The notes beneath the pieces were generated by a model, which did not search any database, had not been told where the DNA came from, and worked only from the letters and a program-made list of their open reading frames with translations. This document shows positions 1-18,193 of a stretch of DNA of 64,000 nt, piece by piece (positions within the stretch are counted from its first letter, which is position 1; each line of letters begins with the position of its first letter). This stretch comes from Ridgeia piscesae (taxonomy: Eukaryota; Annelida; Polychaeta; Sabellida; Siboglinidae), in assembly GCA_025642075.2 (NCBI GenBank), contig JAODUO010001332.1, positions 91,001 through 155,000 on the forward strand, given 5' to 3'. Position numbers and translations under genes: made by a program.

Positions 1-54
1 ATTATGAAGTTTAAGTCCGTATGTAATGTAAGGTCAAATAATTTAAATTTATTG

Positions 55-3005
55 TCATGTTTTTTGGGTATAATCTTGGCAACATGTTTTAAAATCATCT
101 AAATAGTACCTACTAGAACTTAAAAACCCTTGTTGCTATTTTTTCTATTTGGTCCCTTAGTGATTTAGCGGCCATTTAAAAATGGCCGACAAATTTAATG
201 TCGCCGTACGTTAATAGCTGTTTCATCTAGAGAATAATTGTGGTATGTGGATATATGTTATATGGGAAAATGATTTCAAATTAAAACGTTTCGTATTTTT
301 CGGCTTTCTCGTCCGCCACTTTTAAAGATGGCGGTCGTCAATTCAAATGTCACAATATCTCAAAACAGAGCATCGCACTGAACAGTAATGTTGATTACAT
401 TGGATAGCTGGCTGGATAGCTATATACACCAATGTACATTTGACCTTCACTCACTTTTTAAAGATGGCGTCCGGCTAAGCCATTTACCCATATCTTAAGA
501 ACTACGTAATCTAGAGCCAAACATGTATGTCAAGATGTAAGATGTTTAGATATGATTATTTAAATTGTATTACTTTTAACTTGTATTGACTTTCAGATAT
601 CTGCATTTTTGTAATATCCGCCATTTTTGAAGATAGCGCCCGATAAAATCTCTAAAATTATTATATCCATAGCTTAAGCACTACGTGGCTTAGACAAAAA
701 ACAGTCAAACAGTATTATATTAAGAGAGCCTGTTATCCTTATGTCTTATGATCTACATATCGTCGAACCTTGAAGCTGATGTGGACATATAGATGTTTGG
801 AGGCAACGATTTAAAGATGAATCTTAGCTATTCTGCAAAACGGACGGAGTTGGCCAACTCAAATATTGGTTTATTGATTTCAAAATTGTGCCATAGCTTA
901 TTGAAAACTCGCAAATTGTTCATCCACTCTAACACCCCCCATCCAACATCCACTGCAATTGAAGGAATCAACACCGTGCAGAGGCAATTCCAAGGGAATA
1001 CGATCCAACACAGTAGATGATTCAACGTGCATCAGAATTATATACGTTCAAAATGTCTTCGATATGATAACTGCTGAGAACCTAGTGATCGTGACACGCA
1101 ATGATGTCAAGACAACCTCCGTCTGCCCTGTGTCTACAGGAGTGAAGATGGCCAAAGAAGCAAACAGTCGCATGATTTAACTTATTGTGGAAATTGCAGA
1201 AACATATTAGTAGTCTATCTATACCCCCAACACTGATGTCGTGCTCTTGGCTCTTGGCTGGGAGCCACAATTGGGTGCCAGCTTCACAGCATTTCTTCCG
1301 TCTTTCGAACTGTACTTGCTGCACTGACTGGATTTGCAGAAGGAGCAGAACAGTCCACTGAAGTGGTCACATGCTGTGAACAGTTCTTGTGCACACCATT
1401 ATGTCCTGGATGGCTCTACATTACCCTTGTGAAAAACATGTGGTGGTCATTTCAAATTACTAAGATATGAAAAAGGATTAAACAAACTCCCACGTACCCA
1501 TGGTGCATGGTTGGAACATACAAGGCGAGCACATGTGCATGCGAATGTTTGACCATGGGATGTAGTCTTAGACCCAATCATCCCCAAATCAATCGAGCCT
1601 GGATAGCAATAGCATGGTGGCCGATTGTTGCCAGTGCAAACCAAGGAAACACCAGCTCCATAATTAAGAACTGATTCAGTTTTACAGCTGACGTAATGCA
1701 GCTGTGCAATAACACATCTTTCTAAATTGTGTGCATGTCCACCAAGTGTGGCTACATGACAGGTTGCATAGTGCAGTGTCGGTGGACTTCGGGGGAAGGT
1801 TGAACAGCTCGGGAGTTCGGTAGTATGGATTGTTTGTTTTTAATAATTTGAATTGGCCGTCCGTTATACGGAATATATAAATGACATCTTGAAAAACTTC
1901 GCCTGAAAACACTTATATTTTCACATTAGCTTCAAATTTCGATGATTCATAGATCTTAGACTCTCTGACGATTTGTAAATAATATGTTTTGGTGGACGCT
2001 ATTTTTTTAGCAATGGCAGACATTTGAATGTGTTTTTAATTCAAACATAATACAATATATCAACGCTTCAAAAATAATCTTTTTGACCTCAACTTCAGCT
2101 GCGAAAATAATAGATTTTGTCGGAAGACATTTTATAAAATGGTGGATATTAAAAAGGCGACTATTTGAAATTCAGTAAAGGTTTAAACAAATTTAATTTA
2201 AATAAGCATATTTAAAAAACCCTACATGTTGGCATCGATTTTATGGCTCTAGAATACGTGCAATTGCTGTGGATGTTAGATGTTATTAGAAGGACAGATA
2301 AATCAAAAGTAATACATCACATAATTACTTCAAAAATTAATTGTATTTTAACATCAATTTTTGGTATCTAAACCACGTAGTTCTTAAGCTATGGATATAA
2401 TAATTTATAGATTTTGTCTGGCGCCAACTTCAAAAATGGCGGATATTATACAAAAAGGCAGATATTTGAAAGTCAATAAATGTTAAAAAAAGAAACACAA
2501 TTTAAATAATCATTTCCATAAACCTTACATCTTGACATCAATTTGTTGGCTCTAGTTTACGTATTTCCTAACATCTTGGTAAATGGCTGAGCCGGACGTC
2601 ATCTTTAAAAATGGCGGATATATGAACGTTAGTGAAGGTAAAGTGTACATTGATGTATATCGCTATCCACAACACTATCCAATATCATCAACATTACTGC
2701 TCAATGTGATGCCTTTTTGAGATACTGTGACATTTGCATTGACGACCGCCACCTTTAAAAATGGCAGACGCGAAATCCGGAAAATTCCAAAAATTGTTTA
2801 TTTGAAATACGTATCCCATAGAACATATATCCACACACAGAAATTATTTCTCTAGTTGAAACAGTTACTAACGTACGGCGAAATCAAATTTTGCGGCCAT
2901 TTTAAATGGCCGCTAAATCACGATGGGACAAAATAGAAAATAAAATAATGATATACTATTTAGATGATTTTAAAACGTGTTGCCAAAATTATACAACAAA
3001 AATAT
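55..3005. mobile_element. Long inverted-repeat (foldback-like) element
   Basis: The first ~700 bases recur in reverse complement at about 2310-3005. Matching landmarks are the TTGGCAACATGTTTTAAAATC stretch near 80 against its complement near 2965, the mirrored pairs of AAATGGC/GCCATTT blocks near 175 and 2890, and the TAAGAACTACGT/ACGTAGTTCTTAAG blocks near 500 and 2380. Each arm also holds a diverged internal subrepeat; compare 2140-2290 with 2440-2600. The ~1.5 kb centre carries a decayed coding region. A long-armed DNA transposon or foldback element fits best. The superfamily is not recognisable and no target-site duplication was resolved. A diverged piece of the left arm recurs at 59.43-59.70 kb, so this is a dispersed family. 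Confidence 0.75.
1090..1790 (+). pseudogene. Decayed coding region of an invertebrate multicopy repeat protein
   Basis: Conceptual translation with stops and frame changes gives three recognisable pieces: a stretch with S-R-M-I near 1165-1180; TPNTDVVLLALGW at 1223-1261, resembling the 'PDTDVLVLAL' core seen in a multicopy invertebrate protein family; and, near 1480-1610, LPRTHGAWLEHTRRAHVHAN followed after a TGA by a P-W-D-V-V-L-D-P segment, matching the conserved C-terminal part of the same family. At least three in-frame stops and several frameshifts show it is dead. It sits between the two arms of the inverted repeat, so it is probably the element's own gene, but the biochemical role of this family is not known to me. 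The match is from memory and should be treated as an inference. Confidence 0.5.
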
Positions 3006-3085
3006 GCTTCCTTCACATTTACCGCCTTGAACCTCTTTTAACATTGTGTCTCTCTAATCGTGTATTAATTAATATTTAATTTCAG

Positions 3086-8831
<5,746 letters not shown>

Positions 8832-8969
8832 TGACTAACGATTAGTACCGACACACCTGCGCCTAACAAGGCAATGTTTGCTCATTGCAATGCAATGCTG
8901 TAAAATACATTTACCATTGCAGTATGTATTCACTCGTAAATATGCATGTATGTGCATTTATACTAGATA

Positions 8970-9037
<68 letters not shown>

Positions 9038-9127
9038 CTAGTGTTATATGGTTAAAATCATCGGTTTTTCGTATACGAGAGAAACATGTGTAAATATTTA
9101 TCCCAGAGTATCGTATACAAGTAAGTA

Positions 9128-9187
<60 letters not shown>

Positions 9188-9248
9188 TAACAATAAGAAT
9201 AGATATATATTGTGTAATATAATATATATAACTATTATATATATAATA

Positions 9249-9300
<52 letters not shown>
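8970..9300. repeat. Cluster of (AT)n microsatellites
   Basis: Three AT-dinucleotide tracts (about 8972-9027, 9128-9184 and 9239-9300) separated by short AT-rich sequence, directly downstream of the SEA gene stop codon and probably within or beyond its 3' UTR. Confidence 0.95.
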
Positions 9301-10519
9301 ACAATGTTTCTATGTTAATTAATATATAGTTCGTAGTATCGGGTTACAACTTCACACATGTATTATGAACAATCATTGATACTACATTATCTGACTGTGT
9401 GAGAAAATGTAGATGGGTGGATTTATTGTTTAGATGAAATGTGAGCATTTGTGTAGCATTGCGTTATCGCTTGCTCTCCCATAGCGTCCAAGACAAGAAT
9501 GCGTCAGTGTTTGGTGTAGTAATGAAATGTATTGTCACATATCCAGTGTGAACGCATGGTATACTTTAATTATGGGCGAATGTCAAATGCAATGATTACG
9601 TCCAATGTATTATATTTTGTGTATTTTTTATGTTATTCACTAACAGAAAACACACGTAAACCACTGTGACAGTTTAACGTATAGCATTTCTATAAAAGCA
9701 TGAATATTACCACCAATGTGTGAAGAAATTTATGATACGAAATCAAAAATCAATATGTTTAGTAATTTCTGAAGACGGCACTCACTCTAGTATAAATACT
9801 CCATTGGACACACAATGGGTGCCATGAATCTCGCGAAGTTACCAGATTTTCCAACATGGCTACATATATAGAATAGTATGTATATCTTACATTAACAATG
9901 ATTTCAATAATTATTTTCTTCTAAAGACACATTGGCGTTCATTAGAAATAATTTGAAATAACCCTATGGCCACGTTATATATTTAAAAACCTGCACCAAT
10001 GTTTAGTAGCTTAAATTCGTTGGTTGTTGCGTTATACGCTGACATTTAACATTTGCAAGTAGAAAATGCACATTAAAATGTTTCGATGTTGAATCCTCTA
10101 AGATCCGCTTCATATAAGTTATGTTATGTACTTCCTGATATATTTTGCTAGCTTCCCATGAGTGAAATTATATAGCAACATTGATTATCATCATCGTAAT
10201 TAATACCGTAATAGATGAGGAAAATATGACATACTTAATTAATGCATTTCTTGGCCATATTCTGGTTCGAGTTCGTTGTAAAACAATGGCTTCCTCTATA
10301 CTGTGACATGCTGAACACGTGCGTTCACAGTTAATATTACAAATAAAGCAGCTACAACATCGAACTGCGTTGTTGGCTTTACTGATGTTACCAATTAGAA
10401 ACTTACGTTACCATAATTATGTATTCACTTGAAATGTGGTGTTCAGGATACTTCTCACATATCGAGTTCCGATTGGTCGTGCACCCGAATACGTCGAACA
10501 ATGGGTAAAGAGCTAACGC
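9301..10519. other. Unannotated AT-rich stretch
   Basis: No ORF, splice-bounded exon, RNA gene or clear repeat recognised. Confidence 0.4.
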
Positions 10520-10939
10520 CCGACCGGTTAGATCGCGGGGCGGGTTTCGGCCCGCGGGGGACGGCAACCAGCGGGCCTCCGCGGGCTGGATTTTTTATTT
10601 GTTGTGCGGGCCGGTGCGGTGCGGTGCGGTGCGGTGCGGTGCGGTGCGGTGCGGTGCGGTGCGGCGGGCGGGGCGGGCGGGCGGGGCGGGCGGGGCAGGG
10701 CAGGGCGGGCGGGGCAGGGCAGGGGCGGGGCGGGGCGGGGCAGGGCGGGGCGGGGGCGGGGCGGGGCGGGGCGGGCGGGCGGGCAGGGCAGCGGGCGGGC
10801 GGGCGGGCAGGGCGGGCAGGGGCGGGGCGGGCGGCGGCGGGCGGGCGGGCGGGCGGGCGGGCGGGCGGGGCGGGCGGGCGGGCGGGCGGGCGGGCGGGCG
10901 GGCGGGCGGGGCGGGCGGGCGGGCGGGCGGGCGGGGGGG

Positions 10940-10988
<49 letters not shown>

Positions 10989-11110
10989 GGGGGGGCGGGG
11001 CGGGGCGGGGGGGGGGCGGGGGGGCGGGGCGGGCGGGGCGGGGCGGGGCGGGGGGGGGCGGGCGGGGCGGGGCGGGGCGGGGCGGGGCGGGGCGGGGCGG
11101 TGTTTCTCCG
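10520..11110. repeat. G-rich low-complexity block
   Basis: A GGTGC pentamer array (about 10607-10663) passes into GGGCGGGC, GGGGCGGGGC and GGGCAGGGC variants and then an almost pure G run of ~50 bases (about 10938-10988), before more GGGGC units. Strand asymmetry is extreme, with G on the plus strand. The Ala/Gly/Arg and Pro/Ala ORFs over it are composition artefacts. Confidence 0.95.
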
Positions 11111-12655
11111 AATGATATAGTTGCGGGGCGGGCTCAGCTTTTTCAGCCCGCGCAGTTTCTCTCAAAATGTGCACATTGTCTGTGCTTATTAGTTGGTGGA
11201 TTACCTGATAGTGTGTGTGTGACACTGTGTGTTGCATAGCTGCATGTGTATGTGTGCGTTTAACTACGTTATGATAACATGTGCTAATCATGACGTTTTG
11301 GTAAACAACGTGTTGCCAGTGAGCATTCTGGTAATAGAACACTTTGATAACAATGTTGAAAATACTCAAAATATGTCACTATTTGCCCTGCCAGCTTTAG
11401 ACATTCATTAGAGTGTAGGGCCTACATGTAATAATTCACAGTAAAATATATCACAGAAAAAATTACACTTTTGCCCAGGAAAGTGACAGGAAATAAGGTC
11501 ACAAAATATTGTTATTCAGACACTGCCTAGTTAATACAAAGGTTTGGTCTTGCATACACGAGCACCATAAAATATTTTGAATCCGTAAGAAATACGGTAG
11601 CAAAATAATGTTATTGTGGCACAGATCGCTACAGACTGCCTTTTTACACAATCAGAAATGATGCCAGACCTACCTAACAGCCAAGTTGTCAGTCAGTATC
11701 ACCATTGACCAGGCTGTCCTGTCTTGCTAGACTGAGTGATGTTTGAACAACTCCCAAGGAGACATATTTAATTTGGGATACCTGGCTTGGACAAAGGGCT
11801 TGCTTATCTAAGCCAGACCTTCTCTAATACACAAAGGCAGTTAGCAGGCTGGTGGTGCCCAGTTTTACTGCCCAGTACCACATGTGCTAATCTGTGTAAA
11901 TATTACTAAACAAGACCTGAATGATCTCACATTGGCATTGCTGACTCTTAGCAGAAACTTTTCGTTCCTTGATAACCATGTCCAATGTATTTATCATAGC
12001 ATTCGTTACAAGATATTGGCTGTAATATATTAATAAGTATTTAATAACAAAAGTAAAACAATTCTTGAGGGGTTCTAATACAGATTTCCCTTAATGGATA
12101 ATATATTAATGAGTAATGGAAATGTCTGGCGGGATACTCAATTACCCAATGTGGCAAGCTGTAAAACCCTCAAGCAAATATTTCTTATCACTTTGCACCA
12201 CTACTGAGGCACTGACACAATAGCCTTAGCAGTTGCCATCTAGCAGGACTGGTTAGAACAGGGCAAGGGGAATGGAAGCCAAAATCAAAAGACCACTGCA
12301 AAAGAGGCCTGTAGTTGCTAATTGCAGCTTATTCCACTTTGGTCAGAGGTGACAATTGACTACCTATTAGTGGATATTAGCTTGTCTGGTATGCTCAGTG
12401 TTGTCATGGTGAATGACTACAGTGACTTCCAACATAATAATTTTTGTCTGACTGAAAAATGTGGTTTATTGTATTTCAAGTGATTACATGCTTAAAAAAG
12501 ACAAAGTGAATATAAAATATAACTAGCCATATATTAATTCGGATACTCAATTAAAATATTGTAATAAATAAAATAATGAAATTTTGTTACTAAAATTAAT
12601 GAAGTAAACTCAACAAGGATTAGTTATTTTTAATTATTCCATGTTATCTGTTCAA
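11111..12655. other. Spacer between two G-rich blocks
   Basis: AT-rich sequence lying between two blocks of GCGGGC repeats. The edges share a motif: a GCGGGCT run followed within ~20 bases by TTTCAGCCCGCGCAG occurs near 11127-11153 and again near 12915-12947. This could be the interior of a non-autonomous DNA element, but I found no coding remnant. Confidence 0.35.
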
Positions 12656-12950
12656 TCTGTTATAGGCGGCAGGCTGACTTTTGACTGCGGGCGAAGTTAC
12701 TACGCGGCGGGCTGCGGGCGAAGTTACTACGCGGCGGGGCTGTGCGGACTGCTGCCCAAATTACTGCGGGGCGGGCGGCGGGCTATGATGTGGCAACATT
12801 TGCGGTGCGGGCTGACTGCGGGCGAAATTACTGCAGGGCGGGGCGGGCTGCGGGCCAGGAGATGACCAATATGCGGGGCGGGGCGGGTTGCGGGCGGAAT
12901 TGTAATTTGCGGGGCGGGCTGCGGGCTCACATTTCCAGCCCGCGCAGGGC
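12656..12950. repeat. GCGGGC-rich minisatellite
   Basis: Irregular repeats of the type GCGGGCTGCGGGCGAAGTTA and GCGGGGCGGGCTGCGGG, each separated by 10-25 bases. It resembles the border of the 10.5-11.1 kb block and ends in CAGCCCGCGCAGGGCC. Confidence 0.8.
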
Positions 12951-13736
12951 CTTACACGGTTTAGACGATGAGTGACTCTCATGCCAACTATGTCGGGCAT
13001 TTGCGCGCAAGAACTCACCCAAACACATTCACAACGCGAGTCGCATAAAGTTCACGATCATGGCGAGACGCATCAAGTTCACAATAAATGTAAAGCGAGT
13101 AGCTCACAGTCCATGCGAGTCCCGCGATGTTGATATCCAATGTGTGGTGCTCCGTCGGCACTTTACTCTTCCAAAACCGTCTTCCAGAAAACCATGTCTC
13201 GCAGAACACCATGTCCGCGGTAATAGACGTCTTCTACATCAGGTTATGTAACCGTCTGCTGGCATAACGGATGAAATAAGGCGTTTCCAGAGATTGCTGT
13301 TGATCCCACGCAGTCAACTCCATCGAGAAACAGCGTTCTTGAGATGACGTAATAACATAATAACATTCATAGTAGCATACACAATGCAATCCATAATAGC
13401 ATCCACACACTTCTTAGCTTAACATATTCATCATGTTTGTAATTAACGGACGATGGGTAACTTTTAAATTCATATTTCGCTAATGGTTAACAACAACTTA
13501 TAACCAAATCGGTTCGTCTAAGTGAAAACTTAAGAAAAAAAGATGTGCCCGCCCTTGCGGGACGGTTTCGCCTGGCCGCTCACGACTGAAAGTCTTGGTG
13601 GCGCGTGCCTTCAAATATAACGTAACCCGCTATCTTTCATTGGGAGTATTTGAACGCCACGGCGGATACTATACTATTATTATTTGGGTCACTTTTGCAC
13701 ATACTTGATAAGGAGGAGGATATTTTGTGTTATAAA

Positions 13737-13740
<4 letters not shown>
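12951..13740. other. Unannotated stretch
   Basis: Higher GC than its surroundings up to about 13250, with ORFs on both strands shorter than 90 codons and no recognisable motif. A short CCCGC/GCGGG hairpin lies near 13549. Confidence 0.3.
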
Positions 13741-13814
<74 letters not shown>

Positions 13815-13839
13815 TGTGTGGTGTGTGTGTGTGTGTCTG
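13741..13839. repeat. (TG)n microsatellite
   Basis: About 72 bases of pure TG followed by an interrupted TG tail. Confidence 0.97.
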
Positions 13840-14697
13840 GGTATATACTCCCAACCCAATTTTTACAAAAAAACACTACTATATTTCATTAGAACATCTT
13901 GCACTAGGGCCAACACCAGTCACTAATTATAGACTCATAGGCCTATCAGAGGGAGGAAGCCATTATCATCTTGGTGTCTTAGACTTAGCCTTAATTCTTA
14001 GACAAGCCAATTGTTGCTTTCTCAATGTCTCTTACTTGACCCAGCTGAAGTAAACGGACTGCTGATGTATTTGAACCGAAAATTTGACTACTGCTAACCA
14101 CATCAAATTTCAACCCTTCGTCAGTGCAATAATGGGTGTAATAATCTCCTTGATGTTTAGCTACTGCTAACTTGTTTAAGCTTGAAGGCATGATCTAGGT
14201 ACTTTCTAAAACTACTTCCCTTATAGTCAGTCCTCGACTATTATTCATGTATCTATTCCTTGATTATAGACTAAAATTTAATTTGGGATTTCATTAGTTA
14301 AATAACAGAAAAATGTGTGTACTATGCTGGTCTGGACAGGTTTATGCCAATTACACATTACAATGTCTAGTGCAGATAAGACACAGTTAATGAATATTTA
14401 ACATCTGGATAAGTCGATCACTATTTTATTCTTTAGAGTTTGAAGAGCATGAATGTTGAGCAAATGTGATAGCAAAATTAAGGCATACTGGTTGGAATAC
14501 TGTACCGTATTTCAAAGTGTATGGTTTTAAATGGAAAGAAAAACACTGTTGTCATTAAAAATTTAAATATGCTTTTTACATGCACAATTTGAACGATGAC
14601 GAGGCATGTTGCCAATGGTAATTTCTAATTGCATATTGTGTACTTCTGAAATCTCACAATTACTGACAGCTGCCATACCTATCCTACCTTTAAACCT

Positions 14698-15087
14698 TTA
14701 GTCTTTACTGTAAAGTTCACAATAAGTCAAAATATTAATCTTAAAGCATGCTGCATTAAAATCATGCTTGACATCATACCCACAGATCACACAAAAATCT
14801 CCTAAATACTTGATGTTTTCATCACTTGCAAGAACAATGTGATAATTATTATTTAAGTTACTATTTCGCATTTCATTTTCCAGAAATGTGTTGGCGTTCG
14901 TCCCGCGTTGTATATTAATATTATATAATAATATTGCAAATATTTCGCCAAAAATGTTGTAATGTAAGGGATACAGATTTTTAATATCGCTATACTTTTG
15001 CAAACATGTCTTCATAAATTGGAAAATTCTGCATGTTTGATTGATGTGTTCGACTCGAAGCGACGCAGGCTGTCCACCATACGACAT
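14698..15087 (-). CDS. Hypothetical 129-codon ORF
   Basis: An ATG-initiated frame of 129 codons uninterrupted in a very AT-rich region, ending TAA. The product starts M-S-Y-G-G-Q-P-A-S-L-R, is rich in Asn, Ile and Lys, and carries a C-V-I-C pair in G-D-F-C-V-I-C-G-Y-D-V. I do not recognise the family. No signal peptide, membrane segment or splice context is apparent. In AT-rich DNA an open frame of this length is less expected by chance than in GC-rich DNA, so it may be a single-exon gene, an exon or a transposon remnant. A separate unrecognised minus-strand frame lies at 13991-14191. Confidence 0.3.
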   Translation of the reverse strand: MSYGGQPASLRVEHINQTCRIFQFMKTCLQKYSDIKNLYPLHYNIFGEIFAILLYNINIQRGTNANTFLENEMRNSNLNNNYHIVLASDENIKYLGDFCVICGYDVKHDFNAACFKINILTYCELYSKD

Positions 15088-15538
15088 GTACTACATCAGA
15101 ACATAATGTTAGTATATTGTTACTGGTAGTGGTATGCTGGCTTATACATATGGGTGAGGTCTTAGAAAAAATTCACCATTTCCACAGTTTTTCAGCGTTA
15201 CATGGGTATAGAATAAAAACCTGTACACCAATCTAATTCTTCTTAGTATCATTCAATAGAGAATTGTTTGGGCTTTCAGAAAAATGTAAATTCGTATTTA
15301 AGTCCGACGAGAATTATTTGTGTTATTGGCCTATAAATTAGAAAAAAAGGAGGAAAATGCATTTTTGAGCATTTCTTCATTTTTTAAATGTATCTTATTT
15401 CAAGTAATGTAAAGTTAGAATATCCCAAACTTATTATTTGTCTAGTAAGTGGACACAGTTTACATTTCCATGACATTTTAACATGATTTAGGCCAGCACA
15501 ATTTTTACAATTCTCATTCTAATGAGAAATTTTAGTTA

Positions 15539-15735
15539 AACAAACGTCCGTGAATTATATTTCAATAGCCCAATTTGCATGTTAAGAAAGTGGGCACCAT
15601 ATTATTTTTACCACCTATGGACAAGGGTACGTTGTTGCTTTGTTGTGGGTGGAAAAAGTTTTAGCCACACCCACTTCCCTTGGCTAGGGTTGCACATGAA
15701 CAGAATTATACTGATAAAAATCACGGACGTTTGTT
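15539..15735. mobile_element. MITE-like element with AACAAACGTCCGTGA termini
   Basis: A 15-base terminal sequence at 15539-15553 is perfectly inverted at 15721-15735, enclosing ~170 bases without an ORF of note. This is the size and form of a miniature inverted-repeat element. The target duplication is not clear. Confidence 0.6.
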
Positions 15736-15880
15736 CAACATTTTTACCTCTCCTACATATAATTATAATTTTCTAGGTATTTCCTATAGCATTTCTCGTT
15801 TCTTGTACCACATTCTTCAATCGTGAACAAAAGTTTCACTCCAGTTTGTGTATTGGCCTTACAACTGACGTCGAAATGAA

Positions 15881-16615
15881 AACAAACGTCCGTGATTTTT
15901 ATTTAAATATACTGAGAAGGTGACTGAAACTGGCAGAATGATCGTTTTCACTGTTGAAACTAATACTAAACATGTTGGCCTTGTACATTAAGGGTATAGA
16001 AGAGGTTCTGTGATATATTTGTATAAGTGGGACCACACATAATCTGGAGAAAGTAAAAAAAGGGTTTTTATTTTTCAAAATCATAACACATACAGTGAAT
16101 GGTCGAAATATATACTTATATATAGCTGTAAGCACAGATCAACCTCTTTTGTACATGTAGAAGATGTTTTGAGATGACATGAAGATGCTTAGTACTCATA
16201 CAAGTGTCTTAAATAAATGATACCAGTAACAAACGTCCGTGATTTTTACGCAAACGTCCGTGAGTTTTATGTATATATGGTAAGCAGGCATACTGTTCAC
16301 CTGCAAGTGTTAGAAAGGTCTTTATTACTGTTAAAACTAATAGTAAACAAGTACCCGGTAGGCCCTGTACATTAAGGCTATAGAAGAGGTTCTGTTGTAT
16401 TTGAGAGCACTTGTAACCTGGGGAAAGTTAAAAAAATTAATGTTTTAATTTTCAAAGTCATGACTGGTCGAAATATATATACTTGTACAGCTATAACCAA
16501 ATATCAACCTCTTTTGTACATGTAGAAGACGTTTTGAGATGATATGAAGATGTTTAGTACTCATACAAGTGTCTTAAGTAAATGATACCAGTAACAAACG
16601 TCCGTGATTTTTACG
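15881..16615. repeat. Two diverged direct repeats of ~360 bp
   Basis: Units of about 15881-16243 and 16251-16607 match along their length, sharing the 'TACATTAAGG.TATAGAAGAGGTTCTG' block, the 'CAACCTCTTTTGTACATGTAGAAGA' block and the end 'AAATGATACCAGTAACAAACGTCC'. Each unit is delimited by the CAAACGTCCGTGA motif also found at the adjacent MITE-like element termini. Confidence 0.8.
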
Positions 16616-16619
16616 CAAT

Positions 16620-18012
16620 TAATTTTATATGACCTTGTATATGTCGGCTAATATATGAGACAACGGTGCTGTTTGTGAGTGCTCTGGACCACATATTTTG
16701 TAAAGTAGATATGTCGTAGATTATGTAGAGTGACTTTCATGTGTAAGAGAGCATTTTTGAGTATGCAAGGGTAAAGTCAAAAGTGTTTTCCAAAGATTTG
16801 CGCTATTTTCAGTCATCGGTGAAAGTTAATTAGCATATAATTTTAAAATCTTTTAAAACCCTTATCACGAACAACATACATATCACTAAAAAAAAATGCA
16901 ATTAATTTTGATATAGGTTTAAAAGTTGTCAAATTTTAACCAAGTTAAAATTTAACGTGATAAGCCCCACACAAGTCATTACAGATGTGTTCACCCTTCT
17001 TTTTTTTTCGGTACATTTTCATATCTTTTTTCACCCAAAATTCGTTTAAAAACCATTTATTGGCTGTAAAAGGTGAATATGCTACCTGTAAGGCTGTACT
17101 TACGAACCTTGTCGATATCAGTCATAAAGGGCAAAATAATCATCCGGGAAGGTACGTACCAGCTGAAAAGGGGTTATAACACTATTTTTACTCACTCATC
17201 ACATTATAATATTATATGCCTGCCACAATTGTACTATTTACTGCATTTCATTAACGTAGAATTTCCACACGAATGGTAACACTATTTTAAATTATGCATT
17301 GTTTTATCCCCTGGGTAAATAACTTAAAATATGTATGATATATAATTATAATTTTTCAAATTATAGTCAGCCTTGACTCTGCAAACCGGGTAAAAGCACA
17401 AAAATACATCAATATAAAAATGTTGTCATCAGAAAATAAACTTCACACGGCCTAAATGCAAACTTTTGGACAACTATTCACCGGTCTTCTCGAGGTAAGA
17501 TTTTGAAGTGTAAGATTACCTTGGCGAATGCCACTGATAGAAATTTTAACACATCGTCTACGGTAGACTAAAGCTCGACCTGAACACTATCTGTACGATC
17601 TGGGTAAGATGTTTGAAAATTAGCATTATTAACTGCTTTGAGTTTTATATTGTAGAAACCATTAAATAAATATTATATTGGAGATGAGTTGATGTGTATA
17701 ATTTGTGTGTATGTACAATTTGCTTGTTTGCATTCTTTGAAACAGAAAAAAAATGAAATCTCTTTAGACTATATAGTTTTAATTTAATTAACTTTGAAAT
17801 GGTTACACACATCTATAACAATAATATTAATATTATGTATATTTGATTGTTTTATCATAACTATTTTACCTTAAATTGTTATGTTGTATCATTATAATAT
17901 ATACAGCACATACTAACTTATACTTAGGCTTGTTTGCTCGCTGAGAGCATATATAGCATAAACCATGGTTTCCCACTAATGTCGGTTTGCAGCCATTTTC
18001 TTGGTAGTATAT
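16620..18012. other. Unannotated AT-rich stretch
   Basis: No exon, RNA gene or repeat family recognised; poly-T and poly-A tracts are frequent. Confidence 0.35.
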
Positions 18013-18193
18013 TGGGTTAGGTGGTTAGGGTATAGGGTTGGATGGGTTAGGGTTAGGGTTAGGAGTTAGGGGTTAGGGTTAGGGTTAGGGTTAGGGTTAG
18101 GGTTAGGGTTAGGGTTAGGGTTAGGGTTAGGGTTAGGGTTAGGGTTAGGGTTAGGGTTAGGGTTAGGTGTTAGGGAGTTTAGGATTAGGGTTA
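18013..18193. repeat. Interstitial telomere-like (TTAGGG)n array
   Basis: About 16 consecutive perfect TTAGGG units (about 18071-18168), flanked on both sides by degenerate units such as GGTTAGGGTATAGGG and TTAGGAGTTAGGGG. Sequence on both sides is ordinary, so this is internal, not a chromosome end. Confidence 0.95.

Noticed and set aside
1..3005. Host gene upstream exons within the inverted-repeat element
   Set aside because: All ORFs here are short and fall in element arms or its decayed centre; none joins the first SEA exon in phase with good splice signals.
10429..11369. Long Gly/Arg/Ala- or Pro/Ala-rich ORFs of up to 304 codons
   Set aside because: All frames on both strands are open because the DNA is a G-rich low-complexity repeat; there are no splice signals or non-repetitive domains.
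13531..13620. Possible tRNA gene in a GC-richer segment
   Set aside because: No A-box/B-box pair or cloverleaf could be formed; only a short CCCGC/GCGGG hairpin.
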